DNA of 64,000 bases from an uncultured Acetatifactor sp. (GCA_910586515.1 CAJUGL010000012.1:1-64000), one strand, 5' to 3'. Numbered from the stretch's first letter, positions 8,636 through 16,766 are shown. Numbers and translations are program-made. The notes: a model not told the origin generated them from the sequence alone.

Positions 8636-9463
8636 TCAGAAAGGCAGACGGATTTCCTCCCCGCAGTGCACATACCTCAACTGCTCCCCCATCTCCTCCT
8701 TCATCACCTGAAAGGGTATCTCCCCTGTGCAGTGCCCTGTATAAAACCTGGTGTCCAGTGTTTTCAGCTCTCTGGCTGTCTCCCGAATCAGCGCCAGGTC
8801 CCGCTCCCCATAGCCGGACTTTCTGCTCATGTGGAAGCCGCTGACCACCGCCTCCGGCATATCCCCGAAGATCTCCCGGTATCTGTCCAGAATATTCAGA
8901 ATCCCGTTGTGGGCGCAGCCGGAAACCAGAACCCTTTTCCCGTTCTCCTCCACCACCAGATATTGCTCATGGAGGAATTCGTCCTGCCGGAAGACGTCTC
9001 CTGCTTTCCGCATCAGCTCCCGGTTACCTTCGGGCCACAGCCGCCTTCCGGATACCCGGCCAAACAGGAACAGCTCGTCGTCAATGCGCCTGTCTCCCTC
9101 CACCCACTCTATCCCGGTAAGGCTCCCTGCCTCCGGGGAAATGCCGATGTATTTTTCCATCTGCTCGTTTTTATGGTAATAGGCCTCCCCTGCCCCACGG
9201 TGCATCCAAATCCCTGCCCTGGGATTCAGCACGGCGAAAGCCGCCAACCCGCCCCCGTGGTCATAATGTCCGTGGCTTAGAATCACCGTGTCCACCCGGC
9301 GCAGATCAATGCCCAAAACTACAGCATTTTTGAGAAAGGCCTCCGATGCCCCGGTATCTGCCAGAAGTTTATGCTTTTTCGTCTCAATATAGAAACTTAG
9401 TCCGTGTTCCCACACACATCCTTCCGCCCCTTTTGTATTCTCCATCAGGTTGATGATTCTCAC
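8636..9463 (-). CDS. MBL-fold metallo-hydrolase
   Basis: This is a 275-residue cytoplasmic metallo-beta-lactamase-fold protein. The metal-binding motif SHGHYDHGGG is present and a second ligand region reads VSGCAHNGILNIL. The layout resembles the dihydropterin-phosphate-synthase-like MBL subgroup. The start is taken as GTG (9461-9463), because GGAGG lies 6 bases upstream and the protein then opens VRIINLMEN, the normal first strand. The longer open frame upstream runs through a dispersed palindrome. The gene is solitary between leuA and a GNAT gene. The substrate is unknown. Confidence 0.85.
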   Translation of the reverse strand: MRIINLMENTKGAEGCVWEHGLSFYIETKKHKLLADTGASEAFLKNAVVLGIDLRRVDTVILSHGHYDHGGGLAAFAVLNPRAGIWMHRGAGEAYYHKNEQMEKYIGISPEAGSLTGIEWVEGDRRIDDELFLFGRVSGRRLWPEGNRELMRKAGDVFRQDEFLHEQYLVVEENGKRVLVSGCAHNGILNILDRYREIFGDMPEAVVSGFHMSRKSGYGERDLALIRETARELKTLDTRFYTGHCTGEIPFQVMKEEMGEQLRYVHCGEEIRLPF

Positions 9464-9505
9464 GGCTGTCCTCCTGTTCCCGGCAATCCTCCCCGTTTTT
9501 CGTAA

Positions 9506-9559
9506 GTCTCGCAAAATTGCAATTATTGGCTTCGCGAGAGGAGCTGTCTGAACTGTTAC
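9506..9559 (-). repeat. dispersed palindromic element, degenerate copy
   Basis: The minus strand reads GTAACAGTTCAGACAG followed by CTCCTCTCGCGAAG (9530-9559). This matches the copy at 32235 with one mismatch. An inner TCTCGC ... GCGAGA pair (9507-9540) can form a hairpin. The far arm is lost or decayed. Confidence 0.6.
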
Positions 9560-9575
9560 CATTTTTCCCCAGGGA

Positions 9576-10622
9576 TCAATGGATACGCAGATCCTGACCC
9601 AAAGCAATATGCTCATATTTATCCCGGCCGATAATTTGGAATCCAAATCGTTCATACAATTTCAATGCCACTTCGTTCCCTTCCACCACAGAGACCACCA
9701 CAGCGTCCGCATCCCCCAAGGGCTTCCTTTTCACATAATCCAGAAACAGCTGAATCGCCCCAGTGCCATATCCCTTTTTCTGATATTCTTTATCCACCAA
9801 TATCCGGAACAGCTCATATACCATCTTCTCCTGGAAAACAGGAAAACCTTCCCCTTTTACATAGCGTATTTCCACCAGGCCAACCGGATTCGGGCCATGG
9901 CACAAAGCATAAGTCACCGTAATTTCTTCTTCAAATAAATCACTGTAAGATTGCGCCAGAGAATCCACAAAAGGCATCACATAACCCTCCTGTGTTTTCA
10001 GCAGCTCCATTGCGATGATCTTCCTGGCATGTTCCCCATGGATCTTCTCGAAATGAATCCCTTTTTCATCTCCAATGATACTTTCAGGATATTTTTTTGC
10101 TTCCCTTATCTTTGCGGTAAATTCACCAACGGCAGCATATGGTATCTTTTCAAATTCGCTGTCCGACAGCGCTGTCTCACAGCAGTGCAGTTTCCTGGAC
10201 GCCGTCACTTCCCCATCAGTGACCTCCCTGTCAAAACCGGCATTTAAGAACAATTTATCCGCCGCCAGATTCGAAGCCTTATAGGTCCCGGTTACCGTTC
10301 CCCGGCCAAACCGGACAGAAATCCACTTCATCATCTCTGACAGAATTCTCGTTCCGTATCCCTTATTCTGCTCTGATTCATGCACAATCAACTTGCAGAT
10401 CTCATAGCTTTCCCCATTGCAGTTTACCTGGACATATCCTGTCACTTTGCTGTCTTCATACACCAGGAACGGTATGGGAAGATAGGCTTCATTCACCACA
10501 GCCACATAATTATTCACCATATCAAAGATGTGATGCTTTACATATTCCCATTGCTCATATTTGGCAGAAACCTCAAATATTTCCTCGAAATTCTTATCTG
10601 TTACATAGCAGAACTTCAACAT
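9576..10622 (-). CDS. double-domain GNAT N-acetyltransferase
   Basis: This 348-residue protein has two GNAT folds in tandem. The first (about residues 1-145) has the acetyl-CoA loop EQNKGYGTRIL. The second (about 185-340) has KEYQKKGYGTGAIQLFLDYV and ends NEVALKLYERFGFQIIG. A good site (AAAGGAGGAAGGGC) precedes the ATG. Both CoA loops look intact, so either half could be active. Family members acetylate amines of antibiotics, peptides or metabolites, and nothing in the context identifies the acceptor. Confidence 0.87.
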   Translation of the reverse strand: MLKFCYVTDKNFEEIFEVSAKYEQWEYVKHHIFDMVNNYVAVVNEAYLPIPFLVYEDSKVTGYVQVNCNGESYEICKLIVHESEQNKGYGTRILSEMMKWISVRFGRGTVTGTYKASNLAADKLFLNAGFDREVTDGEVTASRKLHCCETALSDSEFEKIPYAAVGEFTAKIREAKKYPESIIGDEKGIHFEKIHGEHARKIIAMELLKTQEGYVMPFVDSLAQSYSDLFEEEITVTYALCHGPNPVGLVEIRYVKGEGFPVFQEKMVYELFRILVDKEYQKKGYGTGAIQLFLDYVKRKPLGDADAVVVSVVEGNEVALKLYERFGFQIIGRDKYEHIALGQDLRIH

Positions 10623-10665
10623 GCCCTTCCTCCTTTGATTTTTCTATAGATACTCATTTTGTATT

Positions 10666-10797
10666 CTATATCTCCAGTAGTCTCTGTTCTACCGCATTCT
10701 TTTTTCGAAAAATAAATGCGCTCTGCAAAACCTTTTCCAATTCCGCCCGGTTTTCCACCGTAAGCACCCCTTCCAGAATCATCTTTGGTTTTCTCAT
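10666..10797 (-). CDS. 43-residue peptide coupled to the 4Fe-4S protein gene
   Basis: This small open frame starts with MRKPKMILEGVLTVENRAEL and ends VEQRLLEI. Its ATG overlaps the stop of the 4Fe-4S gene in an ATGA arrangement, and GGGAGG lies 9 bases upstream. It would therefore be translated by coupling as the last member of the redox operon. It is charged and likely helical, with no cysteines and no membrane segment. I do not recognise the family. Confidence 0.5.
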   Translation of the reverse strand: MRKPKMILEGVLTVENRAELEKVLQSAFIFRKKNAVEQRLLEI

Positions 10798-11696
10798 TTC
10801 TCTGTACCTCCCAGACTGCCGCAGGCTTCCTTCGGCCGAAATCCCGAGGATATGGCCTGAACGGGACATACCTCCCTGCACTTTCCGCAGCGGATACATT
10901 CCGGATCATTGCAGTTCTTTGTCACCTCCACCGCCATGGGGCAGACCTTTTCACACTTTTTGCAGCCCACGCATTTGGAGGCATCCAGATTCATCTGATA
11001 AAAGCTGAACCGGTTGAACACCGAATAAAACGCTCCCAGGGGACAGAGATATCTGCAAAAGGGGCGGTGAATCACCGTGCAGGCCCCGAGAATCACTGCC
11101 ATCACCCCCAGTTTCCATTGAAAAAGCGCCCCTGCAATCTCCCGGAGCGTTGAGTCCGCAAGCAGCAGGGGAATGCCGCCCTCCAGGGTTCCCGCCGGGC
11201 AGAGGTACTGGCAGAAATAAGGCGGCGTCACCCCTGTCTCCGTCACCGCAAAGGCCGGAAGCAGAATCACCAGGACTGCCAGAATCACATATTTCAGATA
11301 TCTGGCGGGTTGATCGATCTTTTTGGGCACTTTCCACTTGGGAAGGGGAATTTTATGCAGCAAATCCTGCACCAGGCCGAAAGGGCACAGCAGGCCGCAG
11401 ACCACCCGCCCAAGGACAATGCCGAACAGCATCAGCATGCCCAGTACATAAAAAGGAAAATGATGCTTCATGCCCCCCAGGGAGGCCTGCAGCGCGCCGA
11501 TGGGACAGGCCCCCAGTGCCCCGGGACAGGAATAACAGTTCAGCACGGGAACGCATATGGCCTTGCTCTTCCCCGTGAAAATACGCCCCTTCCCGAAGCC
11601 GATAACATACCCGTTAAACAGCACCGCTGCCGCCAGTTGAATAACCCGCTGTCTGGAAATCCTGCCTTTCAGCCGATTCCGATGCATTCCAGGCAT
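10794..11696 (-). CDS. 4Fe-4S membrane protein of the NapH/CcpM-like type
   Basis: This 300-residue membrane protein has about five hydrophobic segments, cysteine-rich loops (CYSCPGALGACPIG, CGLLCPFG, FCRYLCPLG) and two C-terminal 4Fe-4S ferredoxin clusters (CVGCKKCEKVCP and CIRCGKCREVCP). It probably passes electrons across or along the membrane to the thioredoxin-like lipoprotein encoded upstream. The order TlpA-like, CD1871A, 4Fe-4S is a recurrent clostridial gene trio. Its start overlaps the CD1871A gene by 28 bp. The site is AAAGGCGG. The electron donor and final acceptor are unknown. Confidence 0.88.
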   Translation of the reverse strand: MPGMHRNRLKGRISRQRVIQLAAAVLFNGYVIGFGKGRIFTGKSKAICVPVLNCYSCPGALGACPIGALQASLGGMKHHFPFYVLGMLMLFGIVLGRVVCGLLCPFGLVQDLLHKIPLPKWKVPKKIDQPARYLKYVILAVLVILLPAFAVTETGVTPPYFCQYLCPAGTLEGGIPLLLADSTLREIAGALFQWKLGVMAVILGACTVIHRPFCRYLCPLGAFYSVFNRFSFYQMNLDASKCVGCKKCEKVCPMAVEVTKNCNDPECIRCGKCREVCPVQAISSGFRPKEACGSLGGTEK

Positions 11697-11827
11697 ATCC
11701 GCACCGCCTTTCCCAACACTTCCGCCTGTTCCTGTCTGCCCAGTCCGATTCCCATCAAGACCAAAGCAACCAGAAGCACGCAGAGCCGTAATATTTTAAT
11801 CTGTCTGCCGTCATTCTTCTGTTCCAA
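11669..11827 (-). CDS. CD1871A-family CXXC small membrane protein
   Basis: This 52-residue protein has one hydrophobic helix (ILRLCVLLVALVLMGIGLG) and ends with the family hallmark ICLECIGIG, holding the CXXC pair. The start is a TTG at 11825-11827 inside the end of the TlpA-like gene (17 bp overlap), with AAAGGCGG 9 bases upstream. It overlaps the next gene by 28 bp in another frame. Its position between a thioredoxin-like lipoprotein and a 4Fe-4S membrane protein fits a thiol relay. The family is recognised from the C-terminal motif. Confidence 0.82.
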   Translation of the reverse strand: MEQKNDGRQIKILRLCVLLVALVLMGIGLGRQEQAEVLGKAVRICLECIGIG

Positions 11828-12485
11828 TGCTGATTTCCGCCTTTCCCATACCCGTCAGGATATCGTTGATGCGCTGTGAATAAAATTCTGACAGGTTCTC
11901 CTTTCCGCCCACTACGATATCTCCTGCCATATTCCCCTCTGCATCCACAAATACCGTTGTGGGCGTATAGCGGAGTTCACTGCTCAAGGTCACCAGATCT
12001 CCGTCTCCCCATACCAGAGTGATCCCCTCAAATCCGGATTCCTCCAACACATATTCCACCAGTTCCTCGCTGCCTCCGCCGTCCAGGCACACCGTAATCA
12101 GCTGCACATTGTCCGGCAGGGCCTTTTCCAGTTCCGCCAGATCCGGCATTTCCGCAATACAGGGCCTGCAGGACAAAGCCCAGAAATTGATCAATGTCAG
12201 GTCCTTATCCGCGAAATCCTCCTGGGTAAACGTGCTTCCGTCCAGAGCCGTGGCCTGGAATTCATTTAAATTCGTATAGGTGTTTTCCGGCTCCTGGCTT
12301 TCACTCTCCCCGTCAGCCCCCCCGTTTTGGGTCTCCTGCCCGTTTTCTCCGGCCTGCTCCTGGTTTTCCTGTTCCGAACCAACCGAGGCAGTCTCCCCTT
12401 CCTTTGTTTCCCCCGTCTTTCCGCTGCAGGCGGAAACGGAAGCCGTTACAGCCAACAATACCAATCCTTTCCAAAACTTTTTCAT
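11811..12485 (-). CDS. TlpA-like thioredoxin-fold lipoprotein
   Basis: This 224-residue exported lipoprotein has a signal ending SVSAC with lipidated Cys20 and a disordered Glu/Gln-rich linker (about 21-68). A thioredoxin/TlpA domain follows, with active-site SCRPC (Cys106 and Cys109) and the cis-proline region RYTPTTVFVD. It should reduce or exchange disulfides outside the membrane. Its ATG overlaps the stop of the DUF4838 gene (ATGA), and its end overlaps the CD1871A gene. It is therefore the second gene of a tightly coupled operon that can supply electrons through the 4Fe-4S protein. Confidence 0.9.
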   Translation of the reverse strand: MKKFWKGLVLLAVTASVSACSGKTGETKEGETASVGSEQENQEQAGENGQETQNGGADGESESQEPENTYTNLNEFQATALDGSTFTQEDFADKDLTLINFWALSCRPCIAEMPDLAELEKALPDNVQLITVCLDGGGSEELVEYVLEESGFEGITLVWGDGDLVTLSSELRYTPTTVFVDAEGNMAGDIVVGGKENLSEFYSQRINDILTGMGKAEISIGTEE

Positions 12486-14125
12486 GCTTGCTCCTCCTTA
12501 TGAACATCTCCTGCTTTTGCCATGGCATCCGTGACAAATTTATCTACGGTTATTTTCCACTCCTCCACCATAACCAGGCCCGTTTTCCGTGCCTGTTCCG
12601 CGAACTTTACAATTCTCCGTACTTTTTCCTCCCAATCGCCGTATTCCAGAACGATTCCCGCATAGTATACAGGCAGGGCGGCTGTTTTCACCCTGAACTG
12701 AACCTCCGGATTCCCTTCCGTGATGCGGACGGCCTCCTCAAACAAGGCCTCGTACTGCCGGAAAAGCTCCTCCCGCATCCAGGTATCCCGGGCATCCAGA
12801 GGCCCTCCAAAAATATTCAGCTCTCCGCCCGCATTCTCCATCTCCCGGTGAATCAGGTCAATATACTGCCGGATCAGCGGACCCGCCTGCCTGTAATAGC
12901 CCTGGAGGAAATCAGTCAGCAGCGCCTCCTCGTCCGCCTGGGGATCCCACATAAGCTTTGCCAGCAGATACCCCCGCAGCTCGTGGAACTCTCCCCCGAT
13001 CTCCCGGTTACACTGGCTGAACAGAGAACGGACATGGTTTTCCGTGAAAAAGCGGATATTCGGCCCCAGTACCCGCAGATTGGGAAAGGGACTCACCAGG
13101 TTGCGGAACTGAATACAATAATCCCACAAATACAAGTTTTCACAGATTTCTTTCCAATCCAACAATTCCTGACGGGAACCTGCGCTTCTTTCGTCCCTCT
13201 CAATGGGAAGTCCCCTGTTCGCCTCAATATTGCAGAGCATGATGTGAACATTCTCTGCAGGGCGGATGGTTGCAGGCGCCTTTCTGGTATACCAGTAGGC
13301 CAGTGTGGAAATAACCTTATCCGGAAAATGTGCGGCAAGGCGGTTCACAAAGTGCAGGACAGACCCCATTGGAGAGCCTTCCCTCTCGTCTGTTTCCCGA
13401 CATTTTTCGCACCGGCAGTACGCCCCGTTGTCATTTTGAGACACGGACCAATATCTGGCGCCGGGCTTCTGGGCCATATGTTTTTTCAAATTGCCCAATA
13501 CAATCTCAAAGACCTCCGGGTTGGAGAGACACAGCTGCGCCTTCTCCCCCACCCGCCTGCCCTCATGGAGGGAAAAATATTCCGGATGCTCCTCAAAATA
13601 TTCCTCCGGCGGGCAGAGGGTATAAAAGGAATGGCACCAGAATCCCCAGTTCTCATCCCGTCTGGAGCCGGGCGTGATCTTATGCTTTTCCGCAAATGCC
13701 GGATCCCCGTAATCCCGGTAAAGAATTTCCCGGTATTCCAGAACGGGCGAAAACCGGTATTCCTCAAAGCATACGGTCAAATTGGCATCAAAGGGGACAA
13801 ATTCACAGGCCCGGGAATAATATCGGCACCCCGCCACTCTCTCCAGCCAGTCATATACGGCATACACCATAGACTGTTCATTCTCTGCCTCTATTACGAT
13901 ATCTTTGTCGAAAATCCGATAGGAAAAACCGTCTTTTCCATGCTCCCCGTATTTCAATACAATACTGGGATCTACAGTGGAGGTCTCCTGAATCCGGAAC
14001 ACTGCATCCGTGATTTTCCCCAGATATTCCGCCAAAATCTCCGCTCCCCGATGATACGCCCTGGCCACGATAACCACATTGGCCTTTTTGTTTTCCGCTA
14101 TGCACACAGGCTTACATAAATTCAT
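12482..14125 (-). CDS. DUF4838 domain-containing protein
   Basis: This 547-residue protein resembles the DUF4838 group, distant relatives of alpha-glucuronidase-like glycoside hydrolases. Recognisable parts are an N-terminal alpha/beta domain (residues about 1-110, like the GH67/GH20 accessory domain) and a barrel with WGFWCHSFYTLCPPEEYFEEHPEYF and YWSVSQNDNGAYCRCEKC. The C-terminal part is helical. No signal peptide is seen. I chose the second ATG (MNLCKPV) because AAGGAG lies 9 bases before it and directly abuts the first ATG. It heads the redox operon by a 4-base overlap, an odd pairing with unknown meaning. The substrate is unknown. Confidence 0.8.
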   Translation of the reverse strand: MNLCKPVCIAENKKANVVIVARAYHRGAEILAEYLGKITDAVFRIQETSTVDPSIVLKYGEHGKDGFSYRIFDKDIVIEAENEQSMVYAVYDWLERVAGCRYYSRACEFVPFDANLTVCFEEYRFSPVLEYREILYRDYGDPAFAEKHKITPGSRRDENWGFWCHSFYTLCPPEEYFEEHPEYFSLHEGRRVGEKAQLCLSNPEVFEIVLGNLKKHMAQKPGARYWSVSQNDNGAYCRCEKCRETDEREGSPMGSVLHFVNRLAAHFPDKVISTLAYWYTRKAPATIRPAENVHIMLCNIEANRGLPIERDERSAGSRQELLDWKEICENLYLWDYCIQFRNLVSPFPNLRVLGPNIRFFTENHVRSLFSQCNREIGGEFHELRGYLLAKLMWDPQADEEALLTDFLQGYYRQAGPLIRQYIDLIHREMENAGGELNIFGGPLDARDTWMREELFRQYEALFEEAVRITEGNPEVQFRVKTAALPVYYAGIVLEYGDWEEKVRRIVKFAEQARKTGLVMVEEWKITVDKFVTDAMAKAGDVHKEEQA

Positions 14126-14158
14126 TTCAGCCATCTCCTTTTCCTGCTTCCGCTATTT

Positions 14159-14260
14159 TATACTCACGAGCAAAAACATTTGCCAGTTGAAATTTTATAA
14201 CCAGTGAGCGCTTCCGGGATGTAGAACAGAAAATGGCATATGAATGCGCTCACGAGTATA
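14159..14260. repeat. imperfect long inverted repeat, 102 bp
   Basis: The ends TATACTCACGAGC (14159-14171) and GCTCACGAGTATA (14248-14260) are inverted with two mismatches. The similarity continues inward for about 20 more bases (ACATTTGCCA against TCATATGCCA). The element lies upstream of the DUF4838 operon. It may be a decayed mini-transposon or a structured leader. No flanking duplication was evident. Confidence 0.4.
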
Positions 14261-14447
14261 CAAACCGGGTCTGCTCTCACCCGCAAATCCATTCTAACAT
14301 CAACAGGAAAACATGGCAAGCCATTTCCGTCCTCCCGCAGCTATCCAATGGGGTACAGGCCTTTTATCTTACCTGTTGGTTTCCAGTCTGTCTGCCCGCA
14401 CTCCTCCAACCATTGTTTTCTGCTTACCCGGATTCTGTTCTTCTGGC

Positions 14448-14479
14448 GTAACAGTTCAGACAGGGCGCTGAACTGTTAC
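14448..14479. repeat. 32-bp palindromic mini-element with 8-bp target duplication
   Basis: Arms GTAACAGTTCAG and CTGAACTGTTAC enclose an 8-base loop (ACAGGGCG). The copy is identical over 32 bp to the one at 63442. CTTCTGGC occurs directly on both sides (14440-14447 and 14480-14487), which marks an insertion with 8-bp target-site duplication. Confidence 0.8.
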
Positions 14480-14571
14480 CTTCTGGCACCATTTACAGAT
14501 GGTTCCCCAGGCAATGGCTTCCTCTTCTCCCCATGCGGCAGGCAGCACGGTTGCATCCTTGCCAATTTGAT
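14480..14571. other. intergenic sequence without recognisable gene
   Basis: Between the DUF4838 operon and the next promoter there is no gene that I can support from 14261 to 14571 apart from the 32-bp mini-element. The sequence is C/T-rich on the plus strand and has no clear hairpin terminator. Confidence 0.5.
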
Positions 14572-14600
14572 TTGTATTCTTCGACCAAAGGAAGTATAAT
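14572..14600 (+). promoter_or_regulatory. promoter of the second two-component system
   Basis: TTGTAT (14572-14577) and TATAAT (14595-14600) are separated by 17 bp. A short leader open frame starts 17 bases later and the response regulator gene starts at 14709. Confidence 0.65.
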
Positions 14601-14616
14601 ATGTGGCAAAGGTATT

Positions 14617-14724
14617 ATGGCGGACTACATTACGACTAAAGAAGCTGCTGCAAAGCAGGCTGTGTCTGACAGATGGGAGCAGCGCGTTAATGAAGGGAGG
14701 TTTGTTTTATGGCAAATATATTGA
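14617..14724 (+). pseudogene. 35-residue HTH remnant acting as a possible leader ORF
   Basis: The peptide opens MADYITTKEAAAK and continues VSDRWEQRVNEGR. This is the start of small excisionase-like helix-turn-helix proteins (usually YITTKEAAEKWGVS...RRVQ..C.EGRI). It then diverges and stops, so the DNA-binding core is incomplete. It has its own site (AAAGG, 6 bases upstream) and a promoter. Its end overlaps the response regulator start by 16 bp. It could therefore still work as a translated, coupled leader. Confidence 0.5.
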
Positions 14725-15377
14725 TCGTTGAAGATGAAAAGAATATGCAGGATATCATCGCGGCGTACTTTCATCGCGGCGGTCATATCTGTTTTACGGC
14801 AGATGACGGCGTAGACGCTCTGATGATATTGAAAAATAATCCTATGGATTTACTGATACTGGATATTATGATGCCGCATCTGGACGGTTTTTCGGTCTGT
14901 AAACTGGCAAGAGAAATGAGCAATCTCCCCATTATCATGCTGACCGCCAGGGGTGGTGAGGACGATAAACTAAAAGGCTATGACTATGGAGCCGATGACT
15001 ACATGACAAAACCTTTCAGCCCCAAGGTGCTGCTTGCAAAGGCAAATGCCCTGCTCCGCCGTTCTTCCTCCGTTCCTTTGGAAGCATTGAGCTTCGGGAA
15101 AATAACAGTGGTCCCTTCCTCTCACAAAGTATTTATCGACGGGCAGGAAATCACGCTCACCCATAAGGAATACGAACTGCTGTATTTCTTCATGATAAAT
15201 CCCGGGCAGATTTTCACCCGTGACCAACTGCTGAACCGGATTTGGGGCTATGACTTTGAGGGAACTACCCGGACCATAGACACGCATATCAAAACCCTGC
15301 GGCAGAAATTAGGCAGCGAGGGAAAACATATCGTTACGCTCATTCGTTCCGGCTATAAATTCGAGGCAGCAGTATGA
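14709..15377 (+). CDS. OmpR-family response regulator
   Basis: This 222-residue regulator has a receiver domain (ILIVEDEKNMQ, phosphoacceptor in LLILDIMMPHLDG, YMTKPFSP) and an OmpR winged helix (LTHKEYELLYFFMINPGQIF ... TRTIDTHIKTLRQKLG ... IRSGYKFE). AGGGAGG lies 8 bases before the ATG. It overlaps the kinase gene by 4 bases (ATGA). Four TTCAC repeats with an 11-bp period upstream of the following ABC genes are the likely target. Confidence 0.94.
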   Translation: MANILIVEDEKNMQDIIAAYFHRGGHICFTADDGVDALMILKNNPMDLLILDIMMPHLDGFSVCKLAREMSNLPIIMLTARGGEDDKLKGYDYGADDYMTKPFSPKVLLAKANALLRRSSSVPLEALSFGKITVVPSSHKVFIDGQEITLTHKEYELLYFFMINPGQIFTRDQLLNRIWGYDFEGTTRTIDTHIKTLRQKLGSEGKHIVTLIRSGYKFEAAV

Positions 15378-16450
15378 AATTAAAGGATAATTTTACGTTT
15401 CGTACAGTCCGCAAAAAAATACTGATGGTTTCCAAACTGGCCGGTATTCTGCTCATCCTTTCATACATCCTTTCGACCAAGTTGGAAATTGAGCCTGATC
15501 TTTCACTTGCCCTTTGGTTTGCCTTTGTGATTGCCATTGTCCTTGTTGTGGATTTGTTAATGGGGCACTTTATTTCAAAGCCCGTTTCCAGACTCAGCCA
15601 AACGGCCCGGAAGATGGCAAAACTGGATTTTTCCGCCCCATGCACAATTACGACCAATGACGAATTTGGGGAATTAGCCCTAAGCCTCAATACGATGGCT
15701 GACAATCTGCAGCAGACACTTGCAAAATTGGAAGCGGCAAATATACAGCTTGAAAAAGATGTTGAGCAGGAGCGACGGTTACTGGCCGAGCGCAAAGAGC
15801 TGACTGACCAGCTTTCCCATGAGATGAAAACTCCTCTGGGTGTTATCCGCGCCTATGCCGAGGGTCTGCAGGACGAGCCTGACCAGGCCAAAAAGCAGAA
15901 ATATTCGGAGATCATCATAGCGGAAACAGAACGAATGAGCGGACTGATAACAACTCTTTTAGATTTATCCGCTCTGGAAACCGGAGCTTCCCGGCTTATC
16001 CCGGAACGGTTTGACTTTGTGGAATTTCTGGAAACCGTGGCCGGGCGGCTATTGATCGACGTGCCAAACGCAAATTTTGAACTGCGCTATGAACTCCCGG
16101 AACACAAGGCTTACGTCTATACGGATAAGACCCGTATGGAGCAGGTTTTAGACAATCTGATCGTCAACGCAAGGAAAAATGTGCGGCCGGGAGGGGCTTT
16201 GAAATTATCCCTGTTGGAACAGTCCGGAATATTGCACTTTTCCATCTACAATCAAGGCCCCGGAATTCCGCAGGAGAACCTGTCAAAAATCTGGAGGAAA
16301 TTCTACCGGGACAGCAACTCCAAATACAGCGGTTCCGGACTGGGTCTTGCTATTGTTGCACAGATTCTGTCCATGCAGCAACTGGACTTCGGCGTAAAGA
16401 ACTGTTCCGATGGCGTAGAGTTTTATTTCTCGATTCCAACCGTCAGTTAA
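15374..16450 (+). CDS. sensor histidine kinase
   Basis: This is a 358-residue kinase with two closely spaced hydrophobic helices (about residues 19-36 and 46-64) and almost no extracellular loop. That is the intramembrane-sensing architecture seen with ABC-transporter-linked kinases. A HAMP domain, a coiled stretch, the phosphoacceptor motif SHEMKTPLG (His149) and an HATPase domain (NLIVNARKNV, SGSGLGLAIV) follow. It starts within the stop of the response regulator. With the downstream small membrane protein and ABC exporter it probably forms a self-contained envelope-stress or peptide-resistance module. Confidence 0.92.
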   Translation: MKLKDNFTFRTVRKKILMVSKLAGILLILSYILSTKLEIEPDLSLALWFAFVIAIVLVVDLLMGHFISKPVSRLSQTARKMAKLDFSAPCTITTNDEFGELALSLNTMADNLQQTLAKLEAANIQLEKDVEQERRLLAERKELTDQLSHEMKTPLGVIRAYAEGLQDEPDQAKKQKYSEIIIAETERMSGLITTLLDLSALETGASRLIPERFDFVEFLETVAGRLLIDVPNANFELRYELPEHKAYVYTDKTRMEQVLDNLIVNARKNVRPGGALKLSLLEQSGILHFSIYNQGPGIPQENLSKIWRKFYRDSNSKYSGSGLGLAIVAQILSMQQLDFGVKNCSDGVEFYFSIPTVS

Positions 16451-16464
16451 ACTGTGCTTTCTAT

Positions 16465-16500
16465 AAACGGCTCTGCTTTTACGCAAAGGCAGGGCCGTTT
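16465..16500 (+). terminator. hairpin after the kinase gene
   Basis: AAACGGCTCTGC and GGCAGGGCCGTTT pair around a short loop, 15 bases after the kinase stop. The T-run after it is weak (TTTCCTGTT), so termination is probably partial. The ABC genes downstream have their own regulatory sites. Confidence 0.5.
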
Positions 16501-16512
16501 CCTGTTGAAGAT

Positions 16513-16551
16513 TTCACGCCAATTTCACACCGACTTCACGCCGGCTTCACC
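16513..16551 (+). promoter_or_regulatory. four helically phased TTCAC repeats, candidate operator
   Basis: TTCAC begins at 16513, 16524, 16535 and 16546, an exact 11-bp period. The array lies about 65 bp before the small membrane protein gene that heads the ABC operon. Such phased direct repeats are the format of OmpR-family sites, so the response regulator encoded just upstream is the likely ligand. The last repeat (TTCACC) could double as a -35 element. Confidence 0.55.
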
Positions 16552-16616
16552 GCATTTTCCTACCTTTATGTCAACAGGAGGGCAGTCAGCTCTCACAGAC
16601 AAAGGAGGGAATTTTT

Positions 16617-16766
16617 ATGATGTTTTTCGGTTTGGAATGGTACTGGTGGCTGTTGATTGCGGCGGTACTGGCAGTCTCTATCCCCTTCAAGATGAAGTTT
16701 GTGAAGTGGTGGAGCAGGCGGGAGCAGGAAAAGAAGCAGCATGGGAAATGGGGTGATGACGAATGA
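16617..16766 (+). CDS. 49-residue small membrane protein of the ABC operon
   Basis: The peptide has one hydrophobic helix rich in aromatic residues (FFGLEWYWWLLIAAVLAVSI) followed by a strongly basic tail (KMKFVKWWSRREQEKKQHGK). A very good site (AAAGGAGGG) precedes the ATG. Its stop overlaps the ABC ATPase start by 4 bases (16763-16766), so it is translated with the transporter. It could be a transporter or kinase accessory subunit. I know no characterised homologue. Confidence 0.7.
   Translation: MMFFGLEWYWWLLIAAVLAVSIPFKMKFVKWWSRREQEKKQHGKWGDDE

Noticed and set aside
12404..14119. A 571-codon open frame on the plus strand
   Set aside because: It lies antisense to the DUF4838 and TlpA genes, which have motifs and coupled starts; the plus frame has no recognisable protein.
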